Notes: a model not told the origin generated them from the letters alone. 64,000 bases of DNA from Diaporthe sp. PMI_573 (GCA_021399435.1 JAJTUP010000012.1:930001-994000), one strand, 5' to 3'. Shown: positions 47,779 through 58,897, counted from the stretch's first letter. Translations and numbers: made by a program.

Positions 47779-48345
47779 TTATTTCTTCTTCCCCTTCTTC
47801 GCCACACTATTCGAAGCGACCTGGCCGCCCTTCAGGTTCGGATCGTCCCTCACATACGTGGCCATCAGGTCGGAGAGGTTGTCTATAGACGTGCCATCGT
47901 CCTTGTCGGCGTCCTCGCCAGCCTTGCCGGCCCCTGCTGCTGCCCCCGTTGCGTCTGCGGCCTCCGGCTCGTCCGCCAGGTCGTACATGGACCCGAAGCG
48001 GCCCCTAAAGCTCGCCAGCTTTCCGGCCTCGTCGACCTCGACGTTCTTGAGCGACACCTCGGATGGCTGCCACGTCAGGTGGTTGCGCGTGTCCTTAGTG
48101 GACCTGTGCACGGGGGCGGGGGACGTGGACCGTGTGGTGTAAGTCGACCCGTCGCTCAGCTGGACTATCTGCGTGAAGGTGTAGGGGCGCTTGGGCCGGA
48201 CGACCTCGGTGGCGTGCCGGACCTGTTGTGTCGTCTGTCTTGCTATCCTCGACGCTGTCGGCCGAGACATGCTGCTGCTGGATAGGAGGGCGGAGGTGGA
48301 TGATGGCAGGCTCCTCGAGAGGAGGGCTGTGGGGAGCTTGGCCAT
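47779..48345 (-). CDS. MRPL36: mitochondrial ribosomal protein bL31m (Mrpl36)
   Basis: This is a single exon of 188 residues. It belongs to the large subunit of the mitochondrial ribosome. The core reads RRPYTFTQ-like (KRPYTFTQIVQLSDGSTYTTR), then STKDTRNHLTWQPSEVSL and LASFRGRFGSMYDL, matching fungal bL31m. The first 43 residues (MAKLPTALLSRSLPSS..., rich in Ser, Arg, Ala, without acidic residues) form a mitochondrial presequence. The C-terminus is Ala/Asp/Lys-rich and ends in a lysine cluster. I chose the ATG at 48345; the frame is open further upstream to 48651 but that part is Pro/Gln-rich and does not look like this family. It shares a 341-bp divergent promoter with another probable mitochondrial gene. 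Confidence 0.88.
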   Translation of the reverse strand: MAKLPTALLSRSLPSSTSALLSSSSMSRPTASRIARQTTQQVRHATEVVRPKRPYTFTQIVQLSDGSTYTTRSTSPAPVHRSTKDTRNHLTWQPSEVSLKNVEVDEAGKLASFRGRFGSMYDLADEPEAADATGAAAGAGKAGEDADKDDGTSIDNLSDLMATYVRDDPNLKGGQVASNSVAKKGKKK

Positions 48346-48686
48346 TGCGGAAGTGGGAGGGACAGTTGGCCTCTGCAGACAGGTTTGGTGATATCCCTGG
48401 AGGGCCCTTGAAGTTGGCGGGGTCAAAGGGTATGGTTGTTCTGGTTGTCTTCCTGGCTGGCCGTCTTTCGCCATCGCTTGTTCGCGGTTGGGCGAGGTTG
48501 GCCGGTGGAAATTTCGACCGCGGCTTATCGCTTGCTTATCGTAGCTCCCCTGCCGAGCTTCAGGCATATGGTTGACCTTTTTTTTTCCTTTGCGCTCGGG
48601 GCGATGACGACTCTTTCCTCTCGCGGTACTTGTCTCAACTCGCCAATGCAAAGTATCCTCGTTCGGTCACACCTGAATGGGCTGAA
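48346..48686. promoter_or_regulatory. divergent promoter region MRPL36 / flavin reductase
   Basis: There are 341 bp between two outward-reading genes for probable mitochondrial proteins. A CCAAT box lies near 48647. Confidence 0.55.
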
Positions 48687-49609
48687 ATGAGGAGAGCGTG
48701 CATTTTGCGCCAGCTGGGCAGATGCGCGGATCATACACCAGTTCTGTCTCCGTCACGATGCGGCTCTGAAGCGGCGGTGCCCTGGCCACGGCCTCTGCGC
48801 CGGGGGCTCTCCGGTGCTCTACGTACGGTTCAACACATTCCCTCTCGGGCAATTGGCTCCCGCTTACTGATATCTACATCCCAGACTTCCAAAGCCGGCC
48901 ATTCTCCCAGTCCTGCGCTCGGAGAGAAGCATGGGACGTCACACCTCCGAAGGCACCCTCGGTCCACCCGCACCCACACCATGACGCCGCCTTTGAGGCC
49001 CTGCCCCTACCGGAACAGCTGCGCTCCGTAATGCGCCTCCTCGCGCACTCGGTCGTGGTGTGCACCTCCGCCGCCACCAGCCCAGACTCGTCCGCCCCGG
49101 TTCCCAGGGGCATGACCATGTCCTCCTTCACGTCCCTCTCACTGCGCCCGACGCCCCTGGTCACATTTAACATCGCGACCCCCAGCCGCACCCTCGACGC
49201 CGTGTCGTGGAGCCGCCAGTTCAACATCCACATCCTCAGCGGGGATGTAGCTGGCGCCAGGGTGGCCGAGTGGTTCCGGAAGGGCAACGCCGACGACCTG
49301 GGCGTCTTCGAGGCTGATAAGCTGAGAGATGAGTCTGGTTGTGAGGTCGTCGCGGCAGGGGCATCAGGGGAGACGGCGGCTCCGCTGTTGAAGGGCCCCG
49401 GTGTGCTCTTTGCGCTGCGGTGTAGCCTTCTAGGTGATGAGCCAGCCAGGGGCTTGGTGAGGGTGAGGGATCATGTCATAGTGCTTGCAGAGATCGTCGA
49501 CATAATCGAGGGCCAGGGCGGAAAGTCTGAGTCAGCGGCATTCGGACTGGCCTATGCTGATAGACTGTATAGACAGCTTGGGTCTACGATGGCTTTGGTC
49601 GAGGATTAG
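48687..49609 (+). CDS. flavin-reductase-like (FMN-binding split barrel) protein, probably mitochondrial
   Basis: Two exons (48687-48822, 48885-49609) give 286 residues. The split-barrel fold binds FMN; several members reduce flavin with NAD(P)H, but the substrate here is unknown. The domain (about 95-286) shows LPEQLRSVMRLLAHSVVVCT, the flavin-binding GMTMSSFTSLSLRPTPLVTF, NIATPSRTLDAV and FNIHILSGD. Exon 1 was inferred: MRRACILRQLGR starts in a different frame, and a 62-bp intron (donor GTACGG, acceptor CCCAG) joins RRGLSGAL to HFQSRPFSQSCARREAWD. That gives a basic Ser/Arg-rich leader like those of mitochondrial proteins, and lengths fit exactly. Without exon 1 the frame would begin at an internal Met (49031) inside the domain. 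Confidence 0.78.
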
Positions 49610-51578
49610 GCCCTGCATTTGGCGTGCAGCACTGGCGAGAGCATCAGATGCGGCTTGGGGACTTGGTCCGTGGTCTCTAGAAACCCACATTGTACGCAGT
49701 GTACATTGAGCCTCGGCGCCGGGGCGGATGGGAGCTTGATCGACCCACGCCTGGATATGGGCATTCGACGGCCAACAGCCCTGGACCGTCAAGTTGCTTT
49801 ATTAGTCCAGGCACATAAACTCTACCCGATCATAGAAAAGCAGTGAAGGAAACAAAAGGTTGAAACATGCAGCCTCAAAACATTCCGTGTTACGTTCTGT
49901 GTCACGAGGAACTCAATTGCAAGCGTGACGTCTGTCTGGGTATGCGGGATGCTCGGCCGGGCGTGACGGTATCGACGGAATGTGACCTGTCCCTACAAGC
50001 AGTGGCGATTTCTCACCACGATACTGTATAGATCGAAGCAACCACGGTTGGGAGCTCAGATAGTCTGCCCCCTCCCATCGAGACGAGCCTCGTTTCATCG
50101 CATGCTCTGCCTTAAATACCAAGAAACTCGCTTAGACAGCTAGGTCAGGCTTGGCATACCAAATGGCTGAGTGGGCAGGTGGGTGAGCCCACCGCTATGG
50201 TAACTGATTTTGACTGATACTCTTGGGGTCTGGTGCCGTCCCTTTCCTGGGTGTCTAGGTTGGGACGGGACAGAGGCAATTGAGCTTGGTCACGGCCGGG
50301 GCTGAAACCACTTGGGACGAATTGGACGGCCCGGGGCTGGGGTCGAAGTGATGCAGATCACGGTTAAAACGCGGGTGAATGAGGGAACGGGCGGGCATTG
50401 GTGGCACTGGCATGTCCGCATGTCCAGCACTTTTGCCGTTCAGGCAGCAGAGTAAAGAGCAACGGGTTGTGTTGTCTCCTGTTGTCTATCGAGGTCCGAG
50501 GAGAGATCGAATAATAGAGACTGTAACAATGCATACGGCAAACTATTTTGGCACGACAACCGACCACAACTAACAATAGTGCATGGCATGGCCAGGAGAG
50601 GCTAAACCGAGGTATAAGCGCCGACCCAGCGCCACGCGAAGCTGCCTGACGAGCTGGGCCCAATCACCGTGAACGAGAGGCCGGAACAGCCTTTCGATTT
50701 CAAAGCGAACCCGTTCCAACACATGTTGACCAGACTTTGAAGCCGATGCATCACCCACTCTCTTATGATAAAATAAACACTCAAAATAGACGCGTTGAAC
50801 AACAAGGCCGCAGAAATGCCTTGTTGAGAAGACGTCATTGCTTGGGAACTCCATCCCTGGGTAACACCAGCAGACGCGGTCATGTCGCCGCCACGCCGGC
50901 GCCGTGTCTCAAAGCCCCAACGCCCCTTTGGCAGTATTGGGGCTAGTGCCAACGTGGAAGGTCTCTCCACTTCCAGCCCGGCTCTAGAAGCTTTGGAAGA
51001 GAGCGAGCAATACCCGCCCATTTCTCAGCCGCGAAAGTGGCCGCGATATGGCGCAGGGCGTAAGCGCAATCGACACAGGTGTCGGCGGTCACCCGTCCCG
51101 TCCCCAATAGTCTGGCCGGCCTGCCTCTCGGCCAAGACGTGTTTGCTAAGACACCAAGAGGGTGGTGCGGCCACCGCACCTTTGTCGATCCCCTGCGTTA
51201 TGTTGTTTGATACCATGCTGCTGCTGCATGCTGTCGCTGACGCGGGGATGGAGGGGGCTTCTGAGAAATCAGAGCAGCGAGGGCAAGCCACTCGCCCGAA
51301 CAGCTCTGCCCTCACCGGCGCGCTCGTCTCGTGAGGGCCTTCCCGACTAATGCACGAGGTCGGCCCTGTGTCGAGGCACAAGCCCCCGGGCCTAAGCTGA
51401 TTGGCGAGCAGGGCGCTGGCCAAGAACGGAGAGGCTCGATGTGGCGGGAAGTTTGATCCCACCCTCCCCTCACTACACTATTGTGTGCTTGCTGCAGAGT
51501 CACAGTAGTCTGCTCTGCTCTGCGCTGTGCTGTGCGAGTGTGCTTCCGTCCACGTCTGCCGTCGGTATCCCATGGGAC

Positions 51579-51579
51579 G

Positions 51580-51610
<31 letters not shown>
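51579..51610. repeat. (GCAG)8 tetranucleotide repeat
   Basis: Eight perfect tetranucleotide copies lie in the non-coding region upstream of samB; a likely length-variable microsatellite. Confidence 0.95.
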
Positions 51611-51611
<1 letters not shown>

Positions 51612-52528
51612 CCAGGGCGGTCTTGGATGCTCCTGTCAGCCGTCATGTGGGAGCTGATGTCCCGGCACCTGCCACCACCCACGCTGTCGACAGGCTGGTT
51701 CAAAGGTCTCCCGATCTGCCCCATATCGAGTAAGATGCATAGTGTGTACACTGGTACAGCGGCCACCACTACACAGTAGACAGTCTCAAGATTGAAGACC
51801 GAAAGTGGGACTGCACATGGAAAGCAGCATGAATCGAATTTGCAATCTGCAGGGCGCTGTGGGTAGGAGTGGTGCTGATACTTGGCATTGCGTCCGAGGC
51901 TCCCTGCCTGCAGATGCTGCCGGCGGACAGCGTCACACTTTCGATTGGGGGGTGGCGACTGGGCCGAGGGCAGTCAAATATTTGTTTGAGGGGGAGGGGG
52001 AACGAGCTATCGGGCACGCAAGGCTCCTTGGGTGGTCTTCCGTGGACATTTTGGGGTCTGGGCCCGCCCCGGGATTCCGCCACAGAAGAACCTGCTTTGT
52101 CCCAGCCGGCAAGCAGACTCCATTACACAGCATTGCAGGTACGTGCAGCGTGCAGGTGCTTGCAGGATACCGCAGCCCGCTCGGAGCCGACGACGCGAGA
52201 GAGAAGGTATCCCCGTCTCAAGAAAAAACACCTACACTTTGTTGTATAGGCATGCGTTCAGTGAATCTTGCGGCGATAAAATAATCCATGCTGCGACTCT
52301 TGAGCCCCACAGTGTTGGAAGAATACCCTGCCACCGTTGCAGTGTAGATTGAAGGGACGGCAGGTGTCCGTTGACCTTGACCAGACGTGCCATCATCAGA
52401 GGCATGCAGACAAGAGGCTATAATTAATTACATGCAGGCGCGCCATGCGACGCGGTGGGGTGAACCACCTCGCCTCAGCACATGGGCATATCATGAATAA
52501 TGCGGTGGCGGGCCATTTGATACACACC

Positions 52529-52555
52529 TACCTACCTACCTAGGTACCTAGGTAC
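52529..52555. repeat. CCTA/AGGTAC palindromic repeat, copy 2
   Basis: Identical over 27 bases to 16558-16584. It is preceded by two more ACCT units than copy 1 and followed by GTAG. Confidence 0.85.
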
Positions 52556-52974
52556 GTAGCCCAGAGCCCGTAGAATCAGCTCAAGAGGAATGAATACTCG
52601 CCTCGACCACCGGTGGATGACCTGTGTATTTGTTTACTTGCTTGGTATTATGTGCTGTGGCACCTCTGCGGACGCCGGACGTCGGTATATGGTGTGATAT
52701 CCTAGTAATTGGCGGAGTGGAACAAGACCACCTGGATACAGTGCCTAGTACCTGTACCCCTGCCCAGCACGCCTGTAATAACGAAGTGGCCCAGGTGCAT
52801 AGTGGTCCATCATCAATCCTCTCTAATCTCGCTGGCGCTCGCTCACGCATTCCGAATCTGCAACGCCCGCCCGCCAGCCTGCCTGCCTGCGTGCCTGCCT
52901 GAATTGGACTTGGCCCTGCCTGCCCGCCACTCACCTAGCTGCCTGCACACCCGCTGATGCACCAAGCATTGCTC

Positions 52975-53030
52975 GGGTCCTGGGTCCTGGGTCCTGGGCA
53001 GCTGGAGTGCTGGGCTGGGCTGGGCTGGGC
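52975..53030. repeat. short G-rich tandem runs
   Basis: Three GGGTCCT units (52975-52995) are followed by four TGGGC units (53011-53030). The G-triplets are regularly spaced and could fold into a G-quadruplex on the plus strand; this is inference only. Confidence 0.7.
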
Positions 53031-53279
53031 CGCCTTCCCCACTCTCTTCCCTTCCGTCGCTCGCTGTTGATTCATCCGCTCTCCCTGCCAGTGCCTGCTG
53101 CCCACAGCCACTGTCAGACCAGCCTTGGGCACGCACTTCCTTTGACTGAGGCTGGAATTGACCCGTGATCATTTCTCTTCCTCAATTTCTTGGTCCATTG
53201 CCCCCTGCCTGCCTGTCTTGGTCCTCCCACTGCCACTGTCGTCTCGTCGTCGCCGCCCGTCCTCCCAAAACCAGGCCGA

Positions 53280-53312
53280 ATGCGTCAACCGCTGCTAATT
53301 CACCGCGACTAG
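53280..53312 (+). other. ten-codon upstream ORF before samB
   Basis: ATG at 53280 to TAG at 53310-53312 codes MRQPLLIHRD. It is the last ATG before the samB start, 775 bases upstream. Confidence 0.5.
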
Positions 53313-54054
53313 GACAGCAGCAGAGACAGGCAGACCGACCTTTGCAGAGTGAGCGTGGGCAGAAGCAGAAGAGTGAGAGTGAGAGTGAGAGTGAGACGGG
53401 GAGGCACTGGGCGCGCGAGAGGCGGCATTAGCCACCACGGATAACCCGTTTCGAGTCGCCCTACAGATTACGGTCACTCCTTCTCTCCTCACCACCCATC
53501 CCAGTCCAACCCTCAACTGAAACCTGATACCACACCGCCAACAATCTCGACACAAATCCTCGACCGATTTCCTGTCCACTTCGTTTTTTTTTGTTTCCTC
53601 CACGCCATCTCTCATCCCTACCAGATCTCGGCCGGTCACCCACTCGCTCCTTTCCCTTCACAATCCATCGAGCCGTTCGATTTCCTCACACCCCCGACCC
53701 GAGCCTCGACCTCGCCGCACCGCCCCTCGAGGCAATCTCTCGGATTTGCGGCTCATCACGTTCCCCCGACCTTGCATCCCGGCCTGCCAAATTACTTCGA
53801 TTAAAGCACGAGCATTACGAACGACCCTCTTGCCTTTTTTGCGTCATCTTCTGCTGTCGATATTCTCGCCAACCGCCCGGCCCATTGCATAAACCCAAAA
53901 TAAATAGCCCTCAACCCGCGCCCGACCGCAACACCAAATTCAGGGGTTGGGAGTTTCGAATCTGTATAATCCTCAACCTCAGCCGCCCTCCAACCTTGCC
54001 ACACTGGTCGCCATCACTCACCTCGCAGGATCACCTTGATCTTGACAGCCCATC
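53283..54054 (+). promoter_or_regulatory. ATG-free, pyrimidine-rich putative long 5' leader of samB
   Basis: I read every base from 53283 to 54054 and found no ATG on the plus strand in any frame. About a dozen would be expected by chance in 772 bases. Loss of upstream ATGs over such a length is what selection on a scanned leader produces. Content is rich in CTC, CCC and TCC runs. A (GAGTGA)4 run lies at 53371-53394. The region could also include an intron. Confidence 0.6.
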
Positions 54055-55914
54055 ATGAGGGAAGTCAATTTCAGCATCCCGAACGTCAACAAGGCGTCGG
54101 TGGGCATCACCACTGCCCTTTACGACAGACGAGCGCTCGACTGCACATCCACGTTGCCGCTCATCAACTCTTTAAACCACCTGGCATATCTCACCACCTC
54201 CTCTGCTCGCATCCGAGACATCCTCACCGTCGACGGAGGAATCGAGCGCCTAATATGTGTTCTGAAACAGGGCAGGAGCAAAGACATGATGGACATGTGG
54301 AAATGGAACCTAGCTTTTCAATGTGTCGTCAACATAGGAGTTAGAGGCACCGAGGCCGTCCGCACCAGGGTCGTCGAGGCCGACATGGTCCCCGTGATCG
54401 CTACAATCCTTGACAATTATATTAAGGTTACAGAAAAATTGAGGGAAAAGGAAGAAAAAAAGAAAAGGCTGCAGGACCACCCCCGGTCCAGGCCTGACCA
54501 CACCGGCGTCTCCAAGTCTGGCAGCTTCTCCAACAGGTCGGGCCGTCTGGACGTGGACCACAGAGCTTTTAGACGACAGGCGCCTCCGCCCAGTATCGAC
54601 ATTGCCTCCGTATCCTTCCCTGCAGGTGCCGGTCCTCCGGCCCCAGCTGAGCAACCGCATTCCGACATCACACCTACCGTTTCGCAGTATCCCGTCACAA
54701 CTCCTCCGGAGCGGGCCCCATTCCACACCCACCGCCATCATCACCATCACAGAACCCAAGATCCGCGACAGCACGCCACCAACCCACCTCGCCAATCCCT
54801 CCAGCCGCTCGCCTCCACAGTTGCCAACCCGGACAGCGATACTTTCATCCGACCCGTACGGGATGTCGATAGGCTGGCATCAATGATGCCTTTCGGCCTT
54901 CACTCGTTGTCTTCGCAACCGACCTCGCCAACAACCCCTCTCCCACCACCCCAGATGAGGTCGCCAACAGTTCGTCCTGCTTCGGGCATGGCGCAAGCCT
55001 CCAGGTCTAGGCGCCGTCCGTCCATTCGCCACCAGAACTCCACCGCCGACTCGGACGATCTGAATGGCGACAGCATGCAATCGGATGACTCGCCCGACGC
55101 CGAAATGTCAGGAACCGCTGACATTCAGGATGTCGGAATCCAGGACATCAGCATGGAGGGCGAAGACAGCATACTTGCCGAAACCTCGATTGACTTGACA
55201 CCTCAGAATGGATCAGATAATCAGCAAGATGGGACGTTCAACATCACGCACCGGACGCCAATGGACGGGAGTATAATGAACACCACTCCCACTCCTGGGC
55301 CAACACTAGGCTTGTCGCCCAACCGGCCTACGATGGTCAGCCCTCCACAGCCAACGATGCCGACCGCCAGCGTCCCGCATTATCTCCTCGGTCGTCAGAT
55401 GAACCCCAACACGCAGATGATGGCCGCCATGCCTCGTGAGGAGGACGTGCTCATGTCTTTGCAGCTCCTCGCCTATGTTTCAAAATACTGCAACCTTCGT
55501 ACCTATTTCCAGAAGAGCCATTTGGTGCCACGGCTTAAGATCGGAAAGGAGATCACATCAGTTGAAAACGATGACGTGCCGATGGAGCTTTCCGACGACG
55601 AGGAGGAGTTCGAGGAGGAGTACCTTTTGCCCAACGATTTAAACATTTTCCCACTGGTCGAGAAGTTCACGGTCCGCTACCACAGTACCGACATGCAGTA
55701 CTGGGCCGGGGTCGTTATGAGGAACCTGTGCCGGAAGGATGACACTCGGGGCGGCATCCGCCAGTGTGCATATTACCAGTGCGGGAAATGGGAAGAGTAC
55801 ACCCGCCAGTTTGCCAAATGTCGTCGATGCCGGCGCACAAAATACTGCAGCAAGGAGTGTCAAAAGAGCGCATGGGCTTTCCATCGCCATTGGTGTGTCG
55901 CTGCAACGCAATGA
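54055..55914 (+). CDS. samB: MYND-type zinc-finger protein SamB / Mub1
   Basis: This is a single exon of 619 residues. SamB is needed for normal conidiophore development in Aspergillus; the yeast orthologue Mub1 works with the ubiquitin ligase Ubr2 to degrade Rpn4. The N-terminal 125 residues (MREVNFSIPNVNKASVGITTALYDRR) form an Armadillo-like region that is highly conserved. A long Ser/Pro/His-rich disordered middle follows, with a HTHRHHHHHR stretch near residue 225. A second conserved helical block (EEDVLMSLQLLAYVSKYCNLRTYFQ) lies near 465, and the MYND finger, with CGKWEEYTRQFAKCRRCRRTK and CSKECQKSAWAFHRHWC parts, lies at about 571-614. All zinc ligands are present. The start follows a 772-base stretch without any ATG. 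Confidence 0.93.
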   Translation: MREVNFSIPNVNKASVGITTALYDRRALDCTSTLPLINSLNHLAYLTTSSARIRDILTVDGGIERLICVLKQGRSKDMMDMWKWNLAFQCVVNIGVRGTEAVRTRVVEADMVPVIATILDNYIKVTEKLREKEEKKKRLQDHPRSRPDHTGVSKSGSFSNRSGRLDVDHRAFRRQAPPPSIDIASVSFPAGAGPPAPAEQPHSDITPTVSQYPVTTPPERAPFHTHRHHHHHRTQDPRQHATNPPRQSLQPLASTVANPDSDTFIRPVRDVDRLASMMPFGLHSLSSQPTSPTTPLPPPQMRSPTVRPASGMAQASRSRRRPSIRHQNSTADSDDLNGDSMQSDDSPDAEMSGTADIQDVGIQDISMEGEDSILAETSIDLTPQNGSDNQQDGTFNITHRTPMDGSIMNTTPTPGPTLGLSPNRPTMVSPPQPTMPTASVPHYLLGRQMNPNTQMMAAMPREEDVLMSLQLLAYVSKYCNLRTYFQKSHLVPRLKIGKEITSVENDDVPMELSDDEEEFEEEYLLPNDLNIFPLVEKFTVRYHSTDMQYWAGVVMRNLCRKDDTRGGIRQCAYYQCGKWEEYTRQFAKCRRCRRTKYCSKECQKSAWAFHRHWCVAATQ

Positions 55915-57457
55915 ATGATGCCCTCGCCAGCGTCTGGTTTTTAATCATCAATGGATTCAGTGCGGTCACGCAGCCACTCGGGCATAATGTCTACTTTGCA
56001 GCATCACCTACTAGGTCTTTGTGCGGCCCAACAGCATTGCGAAGCACGCATATTTGGAGGCGTCTTTGGTCACGTTATGATACCCTTGGAATGGTCCCAA
56101 GGGGTTGGTTCTCGCGGTGAGAGGCACCGCAATTTTGGTTTAGTCGGATTCGCCCATTACTCGGCTATCCCTCACGCTCTCGGCACAGACTGGATGACTG
56201 AAGAGCAACTCACCTACTTTAGTTCGGAGACAACTTTCGGATTCTCGAGCCTCGCTCGTCTACCAGGTGCGACGTTGGCCCAGCTGCAGCCCGAAGGTAC
56301 GGCCAGCCTTTAATAGGGATGGCCCTGCAGCACTTGGCAGCTTTGCCGACCTGGCAATCACCCAAATTTACGTTTATCTCAGAGAGGCGTTGAGCTCTCG
56401 CTGTGACCTATTTTCCAGGCGTGAGAAGGGAACGGTAGATTCGGAGAAGGATGGAAGTTGTAAGGGGTCGAATACGTCCCGGGGAGACCACCTCTGGGGT
56501 GACACGATACATGCATGGCCCTTCAGCGGCGCTTCTTGGTTGCTTTCAATAATGGCTCATCGGGTTTCGTCTCACATATAATGCTCAGCAACCGTGGCAC
56601 CTTTTTACTAGTTTTTGTGTTTTCTTGAGTCTGCTGCTTGCATCATGATGAACAAGGACAAGGACTAAAAACCAGGATGGACAGGCTCGCTACGGCGATG
56701 CTTCACACACACGAAATGTTTCTTTTCTGTTCCTTTTGCATAGGGAGCGGGTGATTTCAAAGTAGGAGACGAAATGATACCTGGAGGAAGTTGAGGAGAA
56801 GTGGGAGACCGCTGTCCTCTTGTCGAGATGAATGAGAACCAACACTTTTGAACCAAGCTTTTGCTGCCCCTTTGATTTGTAGACATTGATCTAGAGCTTT
56901 TCAGCTGTGGGTATTCACCACCAAATTCGCAGGCTTCACCCTGGCTCCACATGCGGACGACTGGGACGACACTGAGAGAGGGTGTCTTGGAAAATAGGTC
57001 GTAGGAGAGCTTCAAATGGTCATTATATGCGGTTGAGTCTACGCATCACTCTATTCCAACGCAAGGTAGCAAGGCCATCGTCATATCTGATCGCGAGAAA
57101 CATATCGACTCATACTCATGTTTGACTAGCAAACGTAAAGAACCACAAACGATGAGATTCGCAGAGCGCTTTGCTCCCGCCTATCTGGCTTTTTGTCTCG
57201 GGGCTCAATGCCCTACTTCGAGTGGTCCGATGCCCTCGTATGTCTACGTTCACTGTAGCCATATTGAAGACTGCTGACACTGGCACGAGATGTTGAGTTC
57301 GGCTTGCCCAGCTAAGCCAGGTTGAAGAAGCTCCTCGGCGGGTCTTCTGTCTTGGTATTTTTTTCCCCCTCTCCCCATGCGCCGCGCAGTGATATTCACA
57401 TTATACCACGACCAAACTATATCGCCGCTACAAACCCCACCCCGATCTCACAACTCA
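55915..57457. other. intergenic between convergent samB and EBP2
   Basis: There are 1.54 kb of 3' flanks. Short frames on both strands show no domain. The samB 3' UTR probably takes part of it. Confidence 0.6.
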
Positions 57458-58897
57458 TCACCGCTTCCCGGCCATGGTCTTCCTCTTAGACTTACCCAAG
57501 CGCGCCGTCTTGGCGATCTTCTTGGGCCCGCCCTTGCCCTTCATCCCCTTGGCGCTGAACCCGCTCACGTCACCGGAGCTCTCGGCGGTGCCGGACTTGG
57601 AATACCGCTTCTTGCCGCCGAACCCGAACTTGGCGTCCTTCTTGGCCCGCTTGTGGTTGGTGTCCCTGCCGCCCTGCTCGGACCGGCCCCGCTTGCCCGG
57701 CTTGTTGAGCTCGTTGTCGACGCCGACGTCGAAGAGGTCCGCCTCGTTGGTGCCGAGGTCGCCGCCGTTCTCGGCGCGCTCTGTTGTTTAACAAATCAGG
57801 TTAGCCTCGTCATGCGATCCTGGCGTCTGTTTGGGGGATGTGCCAGTTGGCATCAAACGTACTCTTCTTTAATGCCTTGATCTTCTCCAGCGTCTCCCGC
57901 TTCTCCTTGTGCCTCTCCTGCAGCTTCGCGACCTGGACCTGCTTCCCGAACTTCTTGAGGTCGCGCAGTTTCCTCGCCTCGGCCGAGGCCTTCTTCGCGG
58001 TGGCCTCCTCGATCAGCTTGGCCTTGACCTTCTGCATGTGCCCGTCGTCCTTGACCATCTCGGCGAAGTAGTCCTTGGGCCGCGAGAACGGTAAGCCCTC
58101 GGCCTTGAGCAGCGCGCGCGCCTTCTTGGCCGCCTCGAGCGACTGTGAGTACAGTTGCAGCTCGCGCTGCAGGTCGTCGGATATGTCCTCGATCTTGGGC
58201 TCTGTGGGCTCGGAGGAGACGACCGTCTGGTGCGTGACAAATGATGTGCTGGAGTCCTTTTGTATGGAGATGCGTTTTACGGCGGCCAGCAGGGCGGGCT
58301 GGTTGTTGATGGAGAGCTTGGTCTTGACGAAGAGGTCTTCACGTTCTTCCTCGGGCAGGTCCTCCAGATCAGAGAGCGCGATGTCAGACTCCTCTTCTGC
58401 CTCATCGTCGTTCTCGTTTGCCTCAGCGAGACGTTGTTTGCGTCGGTTCTCGGTCTTTTTGAGGATGGATTTTGGTTTCCGCTCTATCTTCTCCTCCATG
58501 TCGACCTCTGACTCGGAATCGGTATCACTCTCGTTGAGGAGCGCTGCGGTACTCGGCGCTTCATGTTCGGACTGGTCGTCTTCATCGCCGTCGGACTCTT
58601 CTGCCTCTACATCTAGAAGGCCTTCGCCATCCTCGCCTTCCGAGTCGTCATCTTCCCATTCTTGCTCTTCTTCCTCCTCCGAGTCGTCCTGCTCTGGCAA
58701 GAGGCCCTTCTTGCGCTTGTCTTTTATGACTGCTTTGTGCTTCTTTTTGTCCTTGATTTGCTTGACTTTCTGCGCGGGGAGTTGACCAGTCAGTATTGTT
58801 CTGTCACAAAAGTAGTCGAAGAAGCTGAGGAACTGACTTTATCTGTCAGACCCTTCTCTGCTGCGAGGGCAATCTTGAGTTTGCTGCGTGGTGCCAT
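57458..58897 (-). CDS. EBP2: ribosome biogenesis protein Ebp2 (EBNA1BP2 family)
   Basis: Three exons (58897-58838, 58769-57863, 57780-57458) give 429 residues. Ebp2 acts in the nucleolus in 27S pre-rRNA processing for the 60S subunit. After a basic start (MAPRSKLKIALAAEKGLTDK, then KVKQIKDKKKHKAV) comes a very acidic stretch (about 45-110, EEEEEQEWEDDDSEGEDGEG), then the family core: DDLQRELQLYSQSLEAAKKA, GLPFSRPKDYFAEMVKDDGHM, MQKVKAKLIEEATAKKASAE and KFGKQVQVAKLQERHKEK. The C-terminus is Gly/Lys/Arg-rich (RAKKDAKFGFGGKKRY) and ends KRKTMAGKR. The first intron has the less usual donor GTCAGT. The gene is divergent from the P450. Confidence 0.93.

Larger units (their letters stand above)
49610..54054. 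other. long intergenic region and samB leader
   Basis: There are 4.4 kb with no supported coding gene. The left half is ordinary spacer. From about 51.5 kb it becomes repeat-rich: (GCAG)8, a second copy of the CTAGGTAC palindromic motif, GGGTCCT and TGGGC runs, and (GAGTGA)4. The last 770 bases before samB contain no ATG and are rich in C and T, suggesting a long 5' leader. Confidence 0.6.

Noticed and set aside
57781..57862. Possible box C/D snoRNA in EBP2 intron 2 (TTTGATGCC and CTGA strings)
   Set aside because: The C box does not match RUGAUGA and no terminal stem was found.
57863..58769. Plus-strand 236-codon Ser-rich frame (58075-58785)
   Set aside because: Antisense of the acidic EBP2 segment; serine runs come from reversed Glu/Asp codons.
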